Source: JBBDXI01 sp040902425
Lineage (GTDB): Bacteria > Planctomycetota > Phycisphaerae > Phycisphaerales > UBA1924
Assembly (NCBI GenBank): GCA_040902425.1
Contig: JBBDXI010000043.1
Coordinates: 1 to 32,440 of the forward strand
Reading direction: 5' to 3'
DNA: 32,440 bases
Translations under genes and position numbers: made by a program
Notes under the pieces: generated by a model
Told to the model about the DNA's origin: nothing
The model's database searches: none
Seen by the model: the letters and a program-made list of their open reading frames with translations, nothing else
Shown: piece by piece, positions 8,506 through 16,571 of the stretch
Layout: the number at the start of each line of letters is the position of its first letter
How positions within the stretch are numbered: the stretch's first letter is position 1

Positions 8506-8530
8506 GTNNNNNNNNNNCCCCGAGCCTACA
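8498..8530. repeat. Gapped GGGTAGGT repeat at the end of oppC1
   Basis: CGGGTAGGT, then the 10-N gap, then CCCCGAGCCTAC. The half sequences fit the GGGTAGGTCGGCTC family of imuA and imuB. The repeat provides the TAG stop of the permease gene. Confidence 0.5.
8508..8517. other. Assembly gap (10 N) after oppC1
   Basis: Ten N inside a repeat, two bases after the oppC1 stop codon. Confidence 0.95.
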
Positions 8531-8545
8531 CGGGTGGCATGGGTG

Positions 8546-8578
8546 GCATGGGCAAGCCGCTCTGGGCTTGCCCGTGCC
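8546..8578. repeat. GGGCAAGCC hairpin between oppC1 and the binding-protein gene
   Basis: GGGCAAGCC pairs with GGCTTGCCC, extended by GCA/TGC on both sides. The same hairpin occurs at 32001-32033. Confidence 0.7.
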
Positions 8579-8665
8579 GGAAACTTCCGCTCCTCCCCGC
8601 ACCCGCCCCCCGAAGAGGGAACAATGACCCGTCTTCAGAACCCCTGACCCCCCGGCGGTGAACCC

Positions 8666-10597
8666 ATGCAGAACCGATTCGGCCTGAAGGACTTCGTCGT
8701 CATCGTCCTCCTCTTGGGCCTCGGCGTGAGCATCTGGCTCGCCATGTTCCAGCGCGACCGCGAGTGGACCCAGCTCCAGACCGTTCAGGGCAAGCTCACC
8801 GACCTCGAACGCCAGCTCTCCCGCGTCGCCGCCACCCTGGACTCCGGCATCGCGGTCGCCGCGGCCCCCGCCCCGGGCGCCGGCTCGGGCGGCCCTGGCG
8901 CGGGCGCAGCTGCCCCCGCGCGCGACGAATCCTGGGCCCGCCCCGGCGGCGTCAAGGTCGAGTGGCAGCCCCCGTGGACCTACTCCACCGACCCCAGGAG
9001 CGACCCCCGCTTCGTCGAGGGCGGCTCCTTCACCGAGATATTCGACGCCCAGCCCGCCAAACTCACTCCCTACATCCAGACCGACGTCTACGGCCGCCGC
9101 GCGGTGGACATCGTCATGCAGCCTCTGGCCGCCTATGACCCGCAGACCCTCCGCCTCCGCGGCGTGCTGGCCGAGGCCTGGCAGATGGACCCGGGGGGCA
9201 TGTGGGTCCGCGCCAGGATCCACGACCGCGCCCGCTGGAGCGACGGCGAGCCCATCACCGCGGAGGATGTCCGCTTTGTGTTCCACGACTACATCATGAA
9301 CCCGCAAATCGAGGCCCAGCGCTACCGCTCGACCCTCACCGACAAAATCGCGAGGGTCGAGGTCATCAGCGAACGGGTCGTCGAGTTCACCTTCAAGGAG
9401 GCGATGTTCGACAACCTCGACTCGGCCCTCACCCTCTGGCCCCTCCCGAAGCACTTCTACGGCGAGATCGCCCCCGCCGACATCAACAAGAGCACCGGCC
9501 TGCTCGTCGGCTCCGGCCCCTACAAGTTCGAGCACGTCAGCGTCGAGAACCAGTGGCGCCCCGGCGAGCCCATCGTCCTGGTCCGCAACGAGCAGTACTG
9601 GGGCGCCCGCACGCCGCTCGACCGCCTCGCTTACCTCGCTATCAACGACGAACTCCCCCGCCTCACCGCCTACCGCAACGGCGAGGGCGACATGACCACG
9701 CCCTCTGCCCCCCAGTTCGACAGCCTCATCAAGGACGAGCGCTGGTCCGCCTCGAACCAGAACCTCAACTGGGTCAACATGAAGTCCGGCAACTCGTTCA
9801 TCGCCTGGAACTGCGCCGAGCGCAACGGCCGCCTCACACCGTTCCATGACCGGCGCGTCCGCCTCGCCATGACCCACCTCATCGACCGCGAGAAGATGAT
9901 CCGCGACATCTGGAAGGGCATCGGCGTCATCAGCAAGGGCTCCGCCATCCCCATCTCCCCCGCCTCCAACCCCGACAACGAGGCCTGGCCCTTCGACCTC
10001 ACCCGCGCCAAGGAGCTCCTGAAGGAGGCCGGCTGGGAGGACCGCGACCGCAACGGCGTCCTGGAGGACAAGGACGGTCACGAGTTCGTCTTCGAGTTCA
10101 CCTTCTCCACCGGCGGCGAGATCTCCCAGCGCATCGCGCTCTTCGTCCAGGACTCCTGCAAGGCCGCCGGCATCAAGTGCACGCTCCGCGGCGTGGACTG
10201 GTCGGTCAGCGACCCCATCCGCAAGCAGCGCGACTTCGACGCCATTACCCTCGGCTGGGGCGCCAACGCCCCCGAGAGCGACCCCAAGCAGATCTTCCAC
10301 TCCAACTCCATCAAGGACCAGGGCGACAACTTCGCCCAGTGGAACAACCCCGAGGCCGACCGCCTCATCGACGAGGGCCGGCGCGAGCTGGACTTCGACA
10401 AGCGCATGAAGATCTGGCACCAGTTCGAGATGGTCATGCACCACGACCAGCCTTACACCTGGGTCCGCGTCCAGCCCTTCGTCCGCTTCGTCAAGCCCGA
10501 GATCGGCAACGTCCACACCTACCGCAAGGGAATCGAGCCCTGGGAGTTCTTCCGCGCCAGCGGACCGGGCGGCGCATCCGTGACCGCGGGCCACTAA
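8666..10597 (+). CDS. Membrane-anchored peptide-binding protein, SBP family 5
   Basis: A 643-residue extracytoplasmic binding protein of the OppA/DppA family (SBP_bac_5). Instead of a cleavable signal it begins with a hydrophobic segment (DFVVIVLLLGLGVSIWLAMF, residues 8-27). A short coiled coil (QTVQGKLTDLERQLSRVAAT) and an Ala/Pro/Gly-rich linker follow. This suggests it stays tethered and perhaps multimerises. The binding domain has the usual landmarks: LAEAWQMDPGGMWVRARIHD, RWSDGEPITAEDVRFVFHDY, FDLTRAKELLKEAGW, and a C-terminal part with DQPYTWVRVQPFVRFVKPEI. It lies between the two halves of the permease set, so transport of oligopeptides or similar solutes is the likely role. The exact substrate cannot be read from sequence. 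Confidence 0.92.
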   Translation: MQNRFGLKDFVVIVLLLGLGVSIWLAMFQRDREWTQLQTVQGKLTDLERQLSRVAATLDSGIAVAAAPAPGAGSGGPGAGAAAPARDESWARPGGVKVEWQPPWTYSTDPRSDPRFVEGGSFTEIFDAQPAKLTPYIQTDVYGRRAVDIVMQPLAAYDPQTLRLRGVLAEAWQMDPGGMWVRARIHDRARWSDGEPITAEDVRFVFHDYIMNPQIEAQRYRSTLTDKIARVEVISERVVEFTFKEAMFDNLDSALTLWPLPKHFYGEIAPADINKSTGLLVGSGPYKFEHVSVENQWRPGEPIVLVRNEQYWGARTPLDRLAYLAINDELPRLTAYRNGEGDMTTPSAPQFDSLIKDERWSASNQNLNWVNMKSGNSFIAWNCAERNGRLTPFHDRRVRLAMTHLIDREKMIRDIWKGIGVISKGSAIPISPASNPDNEAWPFDLTRAKELLKEAGWEDRDRNGVLEDKDGHEFVFEFTFSTGGEISQRIALFVQDSCKAAGIKCTLRGVDWSVSDPIRKQRDFDAITLGWGANAPESDPKQIFHSNSIKDQGDNFAQWNNPEADRLIDEGRRELDFDKRMKIWHQFEMVMHHDQPYTWVRVQPFVRFVKPEIGNVHTYRKGIEPWEFFRASGPGGASVTAGH

Positions 10598-10615
10598 CCT
10601 CCACTGCCTTCTTCT

Positions 10616-10713
10616 CAGCCCGAAGGGCTGGCAGTCAGTAGCCGGGGGTGGAGCGAGTCCGCGAGCGACACCCCCGGAGAGCACGCCCAGCACGCCGCAC
10701 CCTGAAAGGGTGC
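10616..10713. repeat. Three hairpins in a row between the binding-protein gene and oppB
   Basis: CAGCCCGAAGGGCTG at 10616-10630; CCGGGGGTG...CACCCCCGG at 10642-10677 with a GAGCGAGTCCGCGAGCG loop; GCACCCTGAAAGGGTGC at 10697-10713. All are near-perfect stems. They fill most of the 192-nt spacer and could stabilise the upstream mRNA end. Confidence 0.75.
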
Positions 10714-10789
10714 AAGTCTCGTCCTCACAGAGCGAGCGGCTCCCTTCCCCTCACCTCCTCGCCGTCCGCACCATCACTCCTCACCCCCC

Positions 10790-12319
10790 ATGGGCACCTA
10801 CATCACCCGCCGCCTGCTCCTGATGATCCCCACGCTGCTGGGGATCACGTTCCTCGTCTTCATGCTCGTGGCCGCGGCCCCCGGCGGCATCGGCGCCACC
10901 CTCACCGCCCAGGCCGGCGGCAACCTCCAGGCCTCCAGCGGGGTCGCCGTCCAGCAGGCCTACCTCGAGGAGCGCTACGGCCTCAACGACCACGTCTTCG
11001 TTCAGTACCTCCGCTGGCTCGGTCGCGTCAGCCCCGTCAAGTTCGGCCAGCGCGACCAGGTCCTCCCCTCCGGCGAGGTCATCCGTTCCCCCAAGCGGAT
11101 CCCCGAGCCCCCGCTCTGGCGCTGGTACGCGGGCTCACTGCCGCCCGAGCCCGCCGGCGTCTCCCCGCTCGCCTCCGGCGCTGACGAGGCCCAGCGGCTC
11201 GCCGCCTGGCGCCGCTCCGAACGCGCCTACGCCGAGGGCCGCTTCGGGCTGCTCGAGGCCACCACCCTCCTCGGCGGCGCCCTGGTCCGCTACGCCCGCG
11301 CCGCGGAGATCGAGGGCGCTGTCACACGCGACGCCAAGCCCGTCTACGAGGTCCTCCAGCGGCATGAGCCGCGCCGCGACCTCCCCGAGTTCGCCGAGGT
11401 CCAGCTTCTCGGCCGGCGCGCCGTCGAGGCCTACGCCAAGGCCACCAGGGCCCGCGCCGACCACGCCGCCCTCTTCGCCGCCCGTCCCTTCCCCCAGGCC
11501 GGCCTCGGCCTGATCCCCGGAACCCTCAGCGTCGCCACCCCCGACCTCGGCACCGCCTTCAGCCGCGGCCGGCCCTCCATCGAGCTCATCAAGGAGCACC
11601 TTCCCGTCACGCTCCTGATCAACATGATGGCCATCCCCATCATCTACATCGTCGCGATCCCCAGCGGCATCCTCGCCGCCACGCACCGCGGCTCGTGGTA
11701 CGACGTGGGCCTGGGCACGCTGTACATCGCCCTCTACTCCTTCCCGGTCGTCCTCGCCGGCATCCTTGCCATCGGCTTCCTCGCCAACAGGGACTTCATC
11801 CAGGCCTTCCCCACCTCCGGCATCGGCTCGGTCGACGCCCCGCGCTACCCGTTCCTGCCCGCGCTCACCGAGGCCGGCTGGCAGCGCGGCTGGCTCCTCG
11901 ACCGCCTCTGGCACGTCGCGCTGCCCGTCATGTGCCTCGTCTACACCGGCTTCGCCGTCCTCAGCAAGCAGACGCGGGCCGCCATGCTCGAGAACTTCTC
12001 CGCCGACTACGTCCGCACCGCCAAGGCCAAGGGCGTCGCCGCCAAGGATGTCGTCTTCCGCCACGTCTTCCGCAACAGCCTCATCCCGCTGATCACGATC
12101 TTCGTGACCATCTTCCCCGCCATGCTCGCCGGCTCGATCGTCGTCGAGCGCATCTTCTCGGTCCGCGGCATGGGCTGGCTCGTGATCGAGGCCATCGGCC
12201 TGCGCGACCGCGAGCTGCTCCTGGCCAACACCGTCATCGTCGCCTGCGTAAACCTCCTGGCCCTCCTCCTCGCCGACATCCTCTACGCCCTCGCCGACCC
12301 CCGCGTCAGCTACGACTGA
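10790..12319 (+). CDS. Peptide-type ABC transporter permease, OppB/DppB family
   Basis: A 509-residue permease, about 180 longer than typical OppB. TM1 is in MGTYITRRLLLMIPTLLGITFLVFMLV. The family feature YLEERYGLNDHVFVQYLRWLG follows. An insert of roughly 180 residues precedes PDLGTAFSRGRPSIELIKEH. The remaining helices and the EAA loop (VRTAKAKGVAAKDVVFRHVFRNS) match the family, as does RIFSVRGMGWLVIEAI near the end. It pairs with one or both OppC-type permeases nearby. Three hairpin repeats separate it from the binding-protein gene, and another hairpin separates it from the next permease. Confidence 0.9.
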   Translation: MGTYITRRLLLMIPTLLGITFLVFMLVAAAPGGIGATLTAQAGGNLQASSGVAVQQAYLEERYGLNDHVFVQYLRWLGRVSPVKFGQRDQVLPSGEVIRSPKRIPEPPLWRWYAGSLPPEPAGVSPLASGADEAQRLAAWRRSERAYAEGRFGLLEATTLLGGALVRYARAAEIEGAVTRDAKPVYEVLQRHEPRRDLPEFAEVQLLGRRAVEAYAKATRARADHAALFAARPFPQAGLGLIPGTLSVATPDLGTAFSRGRPSIELIKEHLPVTLLINMMAIPIIYIVAIPSGILAATHRGSWYDVGLGTLYIALYSFPVVLAGILAIGFLANRDFIQAFPTSGIGSVDAPRYPFLPALTEAGWQRGWLLDRLWHVALPVMCLVYTGFAVLSKQTRAAMLENFSADYVRTAKAKGVAAKDVVFRHVFRNSLIPLITIFVTIFPAMLAGSIVVERIFSVRGMGWLVIEAIGLRDRELLLANTVIVACVNLLALLLADILYALADPRVSYD

Positions 12320-12330
12320 TTCGAGGGGTG

Positions 12331-12361
12331 CCACGGGTGTGCCGTCCTCGGCTCACCCGTG
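12331..12361. repeat. CACGGGTG hairpin between oppB and oppC2
   Basis: CCACGGGTGTGCCG, loop TCCT, CGGCTCACCCGTG. It belongs to the family with a GCCG-TCTT-CGGC core also seen at 17938 and 22180. Confidence 0.7.
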
Positions 12362-12397
12362 CCCGCCCACCCGTGCCCGAAAGCCCATCACCCACGC

Positions 12398-13912
12398 ATG
12401 ACCGCCCTCCCCGGAAACCTCGACCTGCCCGAATCCGTCAGCGGCATCCAGCTCGCCCAGGGCGTCGGCGCGCAGCCCGCCAAGGGCTTCTGGGCCGATG
12501 CCTGGTCCCAGGTCCTCCGCCGGCGCGCCGCCGTCCTCTCCCTCGCCTGGCTCGGCATCATCGCCTTCTTCGCCGTCTTCTCCCCGATCCTCGCCAGCGG
12601 CCACCCGCTCATCCTGCGCGAGCTCACCCCCGAGGGGCAGACCCGCTACCCCCTCTTCCGCTTCCTCTCCGCGATCGACGCCACGCTCCTGCTCGCCGTC
12701 GGCGTGGCCCTGCCGATCCTGTGGTTCGCCGGCGGCGCCGCCGGGCGCGCCGCCCGGATGCGGGCCTTCGTCGTCGGGCTCATCCTCGCCCTCGCGATCA
12801 CGCTCCCCGTGTCCCTGGCCGAGAGCGTCCTCGGCGGGCGCTATCCCCCGGAGCGGCTCGTCTGGATCGCCACCCGCACGTTCGGCGGCGTCACCGTCGG
12901 CCCGGCGATCATCACCGCCGCCTCGGCGCTCATCATCGGGACGCTCGCGATGGTGTTTCCCTTCGGCGGACCCCTCGTGCGGCGCCTCCCGGTCATCGCC
13001 GTGGCCGCGCTCGTCGGCGCTACCGTCTGCACCGCCACCTGGGGCCGCCCCTTCGAGCGCTTCGAGTACATCCGCGCGGAGCTCGCCGGCGAGGCCTCCG
13101 CCACCTACACCGCTATCCCCTGGTCCCCCTCCCAGCGCTTCAGCGAGCTCAGCCGCATGCCCCCCGGCTCGCGCCTCGGCCCGCTGCTGGAACTCCCGCC
13201 CGCGGCCGCCCCCGCCTCGCGCCCCTTCGTGATGGGCACCGACGCCTTCGGCGCCGACGTCATGACCCAGGTCCTGCACGCCTGCCGCCTCTCCATCTCG
13301 ATCGGCGTCGTCTCCACCGGCATCGCGCTGCTCATCGGCGTCACCATGGGCGCCCTCATGGGCTACTTCGGCGGCTGGGTCGATCTGCTGCTCTACCGCG
13401 TGGTCGAGATCTTCATGGCCGTTCCCGTACTCTTCCTCCTCGTCGTCGCCGTCAGCGTGCTGCCGAACGAGATGCGCTCCACCTACATGATGATGGCCAT
13501 CATCGGCTGCTTCACCTGGACCGGCATGGCCCGCTTCACCCGCGCCGAGTTCCTCAAGCTTCGCAACCAGGACTTCGTGCAGTCCGCGCGCGCCGTCGGC
13601 CTGCCCCTGCGCTCCGTCCTCTTCAAGCACATGCTCCCCAACGGCGTGGCGCCGGTGCTGGTGGACACCTCCTTCGCCATCGCCGCGGCCATCACCATCG
13701 AGGCCATCCTCTCGTACCTGGGCCTGGGCCCCATCGACCAGGCCTCCTGGGGCAAGCTGCTCGCCAGCGCCGTGACGACGGAGGGCGAGTTCAAGTGGTG
13801 GCTCGCCGTCTTCCCCGGGATCGCCATCTTCCTCACCGTCCTCAGCTACAACCTCATCGGCGAGTCCCTCCGCGACGCCATCGACCCACGCCTGAAGAAG
13901 GCCCGCGTGTGA
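12398..13912 (+). CDS. Peptide-type ABC transporter permease, OppC/DppC family (second copy)
   Basis: A 504-residue permease, again much longer than the family norm of about 300. The ATG at 12398 (MTALPGNLDLPES) is chosen. An in-frame ATG at 12359 would place the upstream hairpin repeat in coding sequence. After TM1 there is an insert of about 230 residues with several extra hydrophobic segments (LLLAVGVALPILWFAGGAAG, VVGLILALAITLPVSLA, and others). The family core then starts at FVMGTDAFGADVMTQVL. The EAA loop is SARAVGLPLRSVLFKHMLPNG, and SYLGLGPIDQASWGKLL is near the end. Its stop is 1 nt before the first 7-mer repeat arm at 13914. Confidence 0.9.
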   Translation: MTALPGNLDLPESVSGIQLAQGVGAQPAKGFWADAWSQVLRRRAAVLSLAWLGIIAFFAVFSPILASGHPLILRELTPEGQTRYPLFRFLSAIDATLLLAVGVALPILWFAGGAAGRAARMRAFVVGLILALAITLPVSLAESVLGGRYPPERLVWIATRTFGGVTVGPAIITAASALIIGTLAMVFPFGGPLVRRLPVIAVAALVGATVCTATWGRPFERFEYIRAELAGEASATYTAIPWSPSQRFSELSRMPPGSRLGPLLELPPAAAPASRPFVMGTDAFGADVMTQVLHACRLSISIGVVSTGIALLIGVTMGALMGYFGGWVDLLLYRVVEIFMAVPVLFLLVVAVSVLPNEMRSTYMMMAIIGCFTWTGMARFTRAEFLKLRNQDFVQSARAVGLPLRSVLFKHMLPNGVAPVLVDTSFAIAAAITIEAILSYLGLGPIDQASWGKLLASAVTTEGEFKWWLAVFPGIAIFLTVLSYNLIGESLRDAIDPRLKKARV

Positions 13913-13913
13913 C

Positions 13914-14020
13914 GATGTCGGATGTGGGATGTCGGATGTCGGAGGTGAAGAGGGCCACGACTGGCGACTGAACCGAGAAGCACCGATGACATCCGACATC
14001 CGACATCCCACATCCGACAT
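13914..14020. repeat. Inverted repeat of GATGTCG 7-nt units at the oppC2-oppD junction
   Basis: The left arm (13914-13941) is GATGTCG, GATGTGG, GATGTCG, GATGTCG. The right arm (13989-14020) is the complementary run of CGACATC-type units. The start codon of oppD lies immediately before the right arm, which encodes the first residues. Confidence 0.85.
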
Positions 14021-15164
14021 TCCTGCGCAGCCTCTCCTGCGCGTCGCCGACCTCGCCGTTTCCTTCGACAACGGCAGCGGCCCCCGCATCCAGGCGGTCG
14101 ACGGCGTCCGCATGTCTGTCTACCCCGGCCAGACGGTCGCGGTCGTGGGGGAGTCCGGGTGCGGCAAGTCCGTCACCGCCATGAGCACCCTCCAGCTCAT
14201 CCCCCGGCCGCCGGGGCGCTTCGACCGCGGCCGCATCTACTTCCAATCGACGCGCGCCGGCGGGAACGGCTCCGCACATCCGACATCCGACATCCCACAT
14301 CCGACATCGATCGACCTTCTCTCGCTCACGGAGCCCCAGATCCGGAGGGTTCGCGGCAACGAGATCGCCATGATCTTCCAGGAGCCGATGACCTCGCTGA
14401 ACCCTGTCTACACCGTCGGCGACCAGATCCTTGAGGCCATCCTGCTCCACCAGCCTGTGTCCGCCGGCGAGGCGAAGGACATCGCCCTCTCCGCCATGCG
14501 CGATGTCGGCATCCCCGAGCCCGAGCGCCGCATCAAGCAGTACCCCCACCAGTTCTCCGGCGGCATGCGCCAGCGCGTCATGATCGCCATGGCCCTCGCC
14601 TGCCGCCCCCGCCTGCTCCTCGCCGACGAGCCGACGACAGCGCTCGACGTCACCATCCAGGCCCAGATCCTCGAGCTGCTCGCGGACCTCCAGCGCCGCC
14701 GCGGCATGGCCATGATGCTCATCACCCACGCCCTGGGCGTTGTCGCGGAGAACGCCGACGTGGTCTGCGTCATGTACGCCGGGCGGGTCGTCGAGTACGC
14801 CAACGTCTTCGAGCTCTTCGACAACCCGCTCCACCCCTACACGCGCGGCCTGCTCGCCAGCATCCCCAAGGTCGGCCAGCGGAAGGACCGGCTCGTAACC
14901 ATCAAGGAAGTCGTGGACAACCCCGCCGAGTTCGAGCGGCTGCCCGGCGCCAAGGACGGCATCCGCCCCTGGTGGCCCTGGCACGAGCCGCCCGCGGGCC
15001 TCGCCCGCCGCCCCGGCCCCGCCGGCGACTACCACATCCAGGAGGTCTCCCCCGGCCACTGGGTCGGCGTCTGGCGCACCGAGGCGGTGAAGAGCCACGA
15101 GAGCGGCATCCCCGATCTGGCGTTCAAGAAGCCCGCGGACGCTCCGGCGGCTGTCGCCTCGTGA
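13986..15164 (+). CDS. Peptide-type ABC transporter ATPase, OppD/DppD family, with repeat insertions
   Basis: A 392-residue ATPase that powers the neighbouring permeases. Walker A is GESGCGKS (residues 55-62), the Q-loop FQEPMTSLNP is near 131, the signature FSGGMRQR near 190 and Walker B LLLADEPTTALD near 214. The C-terminal third is an oligo/HPY-type domain with HPYTRGLLASIP. The chosen ATG at 13986 makes residues 2-12 (TSDIRHPTSDI) products of a 7-mer repeat. An upstream in-frame ATG at 13929 lies inside the other arm. A second copy of the same repeat (14276-14307) adds PTSDIPHPTS between Walker A and the Q-loop, where the family has a short variable turn. No OppF partner is nearby, so the transporter may use an OppD homodimer. 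Confidence 0.92.
   Translation: MTSDIRHPTSDIPAQPLLRVADLAVSFDNGSGPRIQAVDGVRMSVYPGQTVAVVGESGCGKSVTAMSTLQLIPRPPGRFDRGRIYFQSTRAGGNGSAHPTSDIPHPTSIDLLSLTEPQIRRVRGNEIAMIFQEPMTSLNPVYTVGDQILEAILLHQPVSAGEAKDIALSAMRDVGIPEPERRIKQYPHQFSGGMRQRVMIAMALACRPRLLLADEPTTALDVTIQAQILELLADLQRRRGMAMMLITHALGVVAENADVVCVMYAGRVVEYANVFELFDNPLHPYTRGLLASIPKVGQRKDRLVTIKEVVDNPAEFERLPGAKDGIRPWWPWHEPPAGLARRPGPAGDYHIQEVSPGHWVGVWRTEAVKSHESGIPDLAFKKPADAPAAVAS
14276..14307. repeat. 32-nt CGACATC-unit repeat inside oppD
   Basis: Identical over 32 nt to the arm at 13989-14020 and in the same orientation. It is read in frame as part of HPTSDIPHPTS. No complementary arm is present nearby. Confidence 0.85.
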
Positions 15165-15182
15165 TCCGCGACTCTCGTGTCT

Positions 15183-15219
15183 GGCGGAACCGCGCCGCGT
15201 AAGCAAGCGGGCCGCGGCG
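15183..15219. repeat. 37-bp direct repeat, left of the glycosyltransferase gene
   Basis: It begins GGCGGAACCGCGCCGCG and ends GGGCCGCGGCG. One base differs from the copy at 16461-16497. It contains a GCGCCGCG...CGCGGCGC hairpin. Confidence 0.8.
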
Positions 15220-15312
15220 CAGCCGCGCCTTGCTCAACCATCTGTGCCGGTTCGGGGAGATTGACCCCCCTTCACAGCAATCCCCGATAGCATCGTCGTC
15301 CCGGGGCTCCCC

Positions 15313-16428
15313 ATGCGCATCCTCATCCTCGCCGACGAGTCCTTCGCGGCCCGCGAGCGCACCATGCTCTCGCGCCTCGAGGTCGGCCTCGCCGACGAGG
15401 GCGCCCGCGTCATCCACGCCATCCCCGCCCGCGCCGCCGCCGCCCACCACCCCGAGGTCTTCTCCCAGACCGTCACCTACGAGGAGGGCTCGGCCCTCAG
15501 CCGCCGCTGGCGGGCCCAGCGGCTCGCCCGCGCCGCGCAGGAGCTCGCCGAATCCGGCGACGCCGCCGGCGGCTCCAAGGTCGATCTGGTGCACGTCTTT
15601 GGCGAGCACGCATGGTCGATCGGCGCCGACGCCGCGGCCCTGCTGGGGGCGGGCCTGATCCTGGAGGTCTGGAGCGGGTCGCTGGCGCTGCGCCCGCGGG
15701 GGGCCGGGGCGGCCCACGACTCGGGCGCGCTCCTCTGCCTCACCCCCGACCCGGCGATCGCCCGCATCCTCCAGGAGCAGGACCGCGCTGCGCCCGTCCG
15801 CGTCGCCCCCTGGGGCGTGCACACGCCCGCCGCGCCGCACGACATCCTCAAGGAGGGGCGCTCCCCCTTCGCCGTCCTCATCGCCAGCGGGCGCGACCCT
15901 GCGGGGATGGGCGCAGCGCTGGAGGGCCTCGCCCGCGCGATGACCGAGGTGCCGGACCTCATGGTCTTCGCCGATTCCGCCGCCGTCGAGCGCGCCCGCC
16001 TCTGGCCCCAGGTCAAGAAGCTCGGCATCACCGACCGCTTCACCCTCGCCGCCGACCTCGAGGCCCGGCGCGAGCTGGCCCTCCGCGCCGACCTGCTCAT
16101 ACTCCCCGAGGCCCTCGGCGACCACCGCACCGTTGCCCTCGACGCGATGGCCGCGGGGATGATCGTCGTCGCCGCCGCCGACCCCCTCGTCGGCACGCTC
16201 ATCGACGGCAGGACCGCCCGCCTGGTCACGGCCCCCCGCCCGGGCCCCTGGGCCGACGCCCTGCGGTGGGTCTTCACCGACCGCGCCGCGGCCCGGTCCC
16301 TGGGCCTCTCCGCCCGCGAGCACATCCGCGAGTGCTGCCGCGCCAGCAGCCAGGTCAGCGCTGTCGTGGACGCCTACGAGTGGATGCTCCAGGGAGAATC
16401 GATCCCCTTCAAAGACCGCGCCGGTTGA
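15313..16428 (+). CDS. Glycosyltransferase, GT4-like
   Basis: A 371-residue protein with a two-Rossmann-domain (GT-B) layout. The N-terminal half starts MRILILADESFAARERTM and contains VDLVHVFGEHAWSIGADAAA. The C-terminal half has FTLAADLEARRELALRADLL and LPEALGDHRTVALDAMAAGM, the latter like the nucleotide-sugar binding region of family 4 enzymes. GTLIDGRTARLV and a terminal LSAREHIRECCRASSQVSAV helix follow. Donor and acceptor sugars are unknown. The gene is bracketed by two nearly identical 37-bp direct repeats and follows the transporter genes on the same strand. GATAGCAT lies 19 nt before the ATG. Confidence 0.72.
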   Translation: MRILILADESFAARERTMLSRLEVGLADEGARVIHAIPARAAAAHHPEVFSQTVTYEEGSALSRRWRAQRLARAAQELAESGDAAGGSKVDLVHVFGEHAWSIGADAAALLGAGLILEVWSGSLALRPRGAGAAHDSGALLCLTPDPAIARILQEQDRAAPVRVAPWGVHTPAAPHDILKEGRSPFAVLIASGRDPAGMGAALEGLARAMTEVPDLMVFADSAAVERARLWPQVKKLGITDRFTLAADLEARRELALRADLLILPEALGDHRTVALDAMAAGMIVVAAADPLVGTLIDGRTARLVTAPRPGPWADALRWVFTDRAAARSLGLSAREHIRECCRASSQVSAVVDAYEWMLQGESIPFKDRAG

Positions 16429-16460
16429 GCCAGCGACCCTCCTTCGACCTTGCTGGTTCC

Positions 16461-16497
16461 GGCGGAACCGCGCCGCGTGAGCAAGCGGGCCGCGGCG
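16461..16497. repeat. 37-bp direct repeat, right of the glycosyltransferase gene
   Basis: Same orientation as the copy at 15183-15219, with a single A/G difference. It is preceded by TTCC, which with the first bases forms GGTTCC-GGC-GGAACC. Confidence 0.8.
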
Positions 16498-16554
16498 ATG
16501 TTTCCAGTGCCCGCCCGGTGCCCCGTGCCTCAACCGGCAGATCAGGGCAGCCTT

Positions 16555-16562
16555 GATACCCT
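16555..16562 (+). promoter_or_regulatory. -10-like element before the DUF3592 gene
   Basis: GATACCCT ends 9 nt before the ATG at 16572, like the elements before xseA and the UDP-glucuronate decarboxylase gene. No Shine-Dalgarno sequence is seen. Confidence 0.35.
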
Positions 16563-16571
16563 CAACCAGCG

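Noticed and set aside
11135..12334. Long open frame on the minus strand opposite oppB (and a similar one at 12353-14113)
   Set aside because: Gly/Asp/Glu-rich translation with no family resemblance, exactly mirroring a well-supported permease gene; typical antisense openness in GC-rich DNA.
13914..14307. CRISPR array from the regular CGACATC units
   Set aside because: The units are contiguous 7-mers with no spacers, and no cas gene is present.
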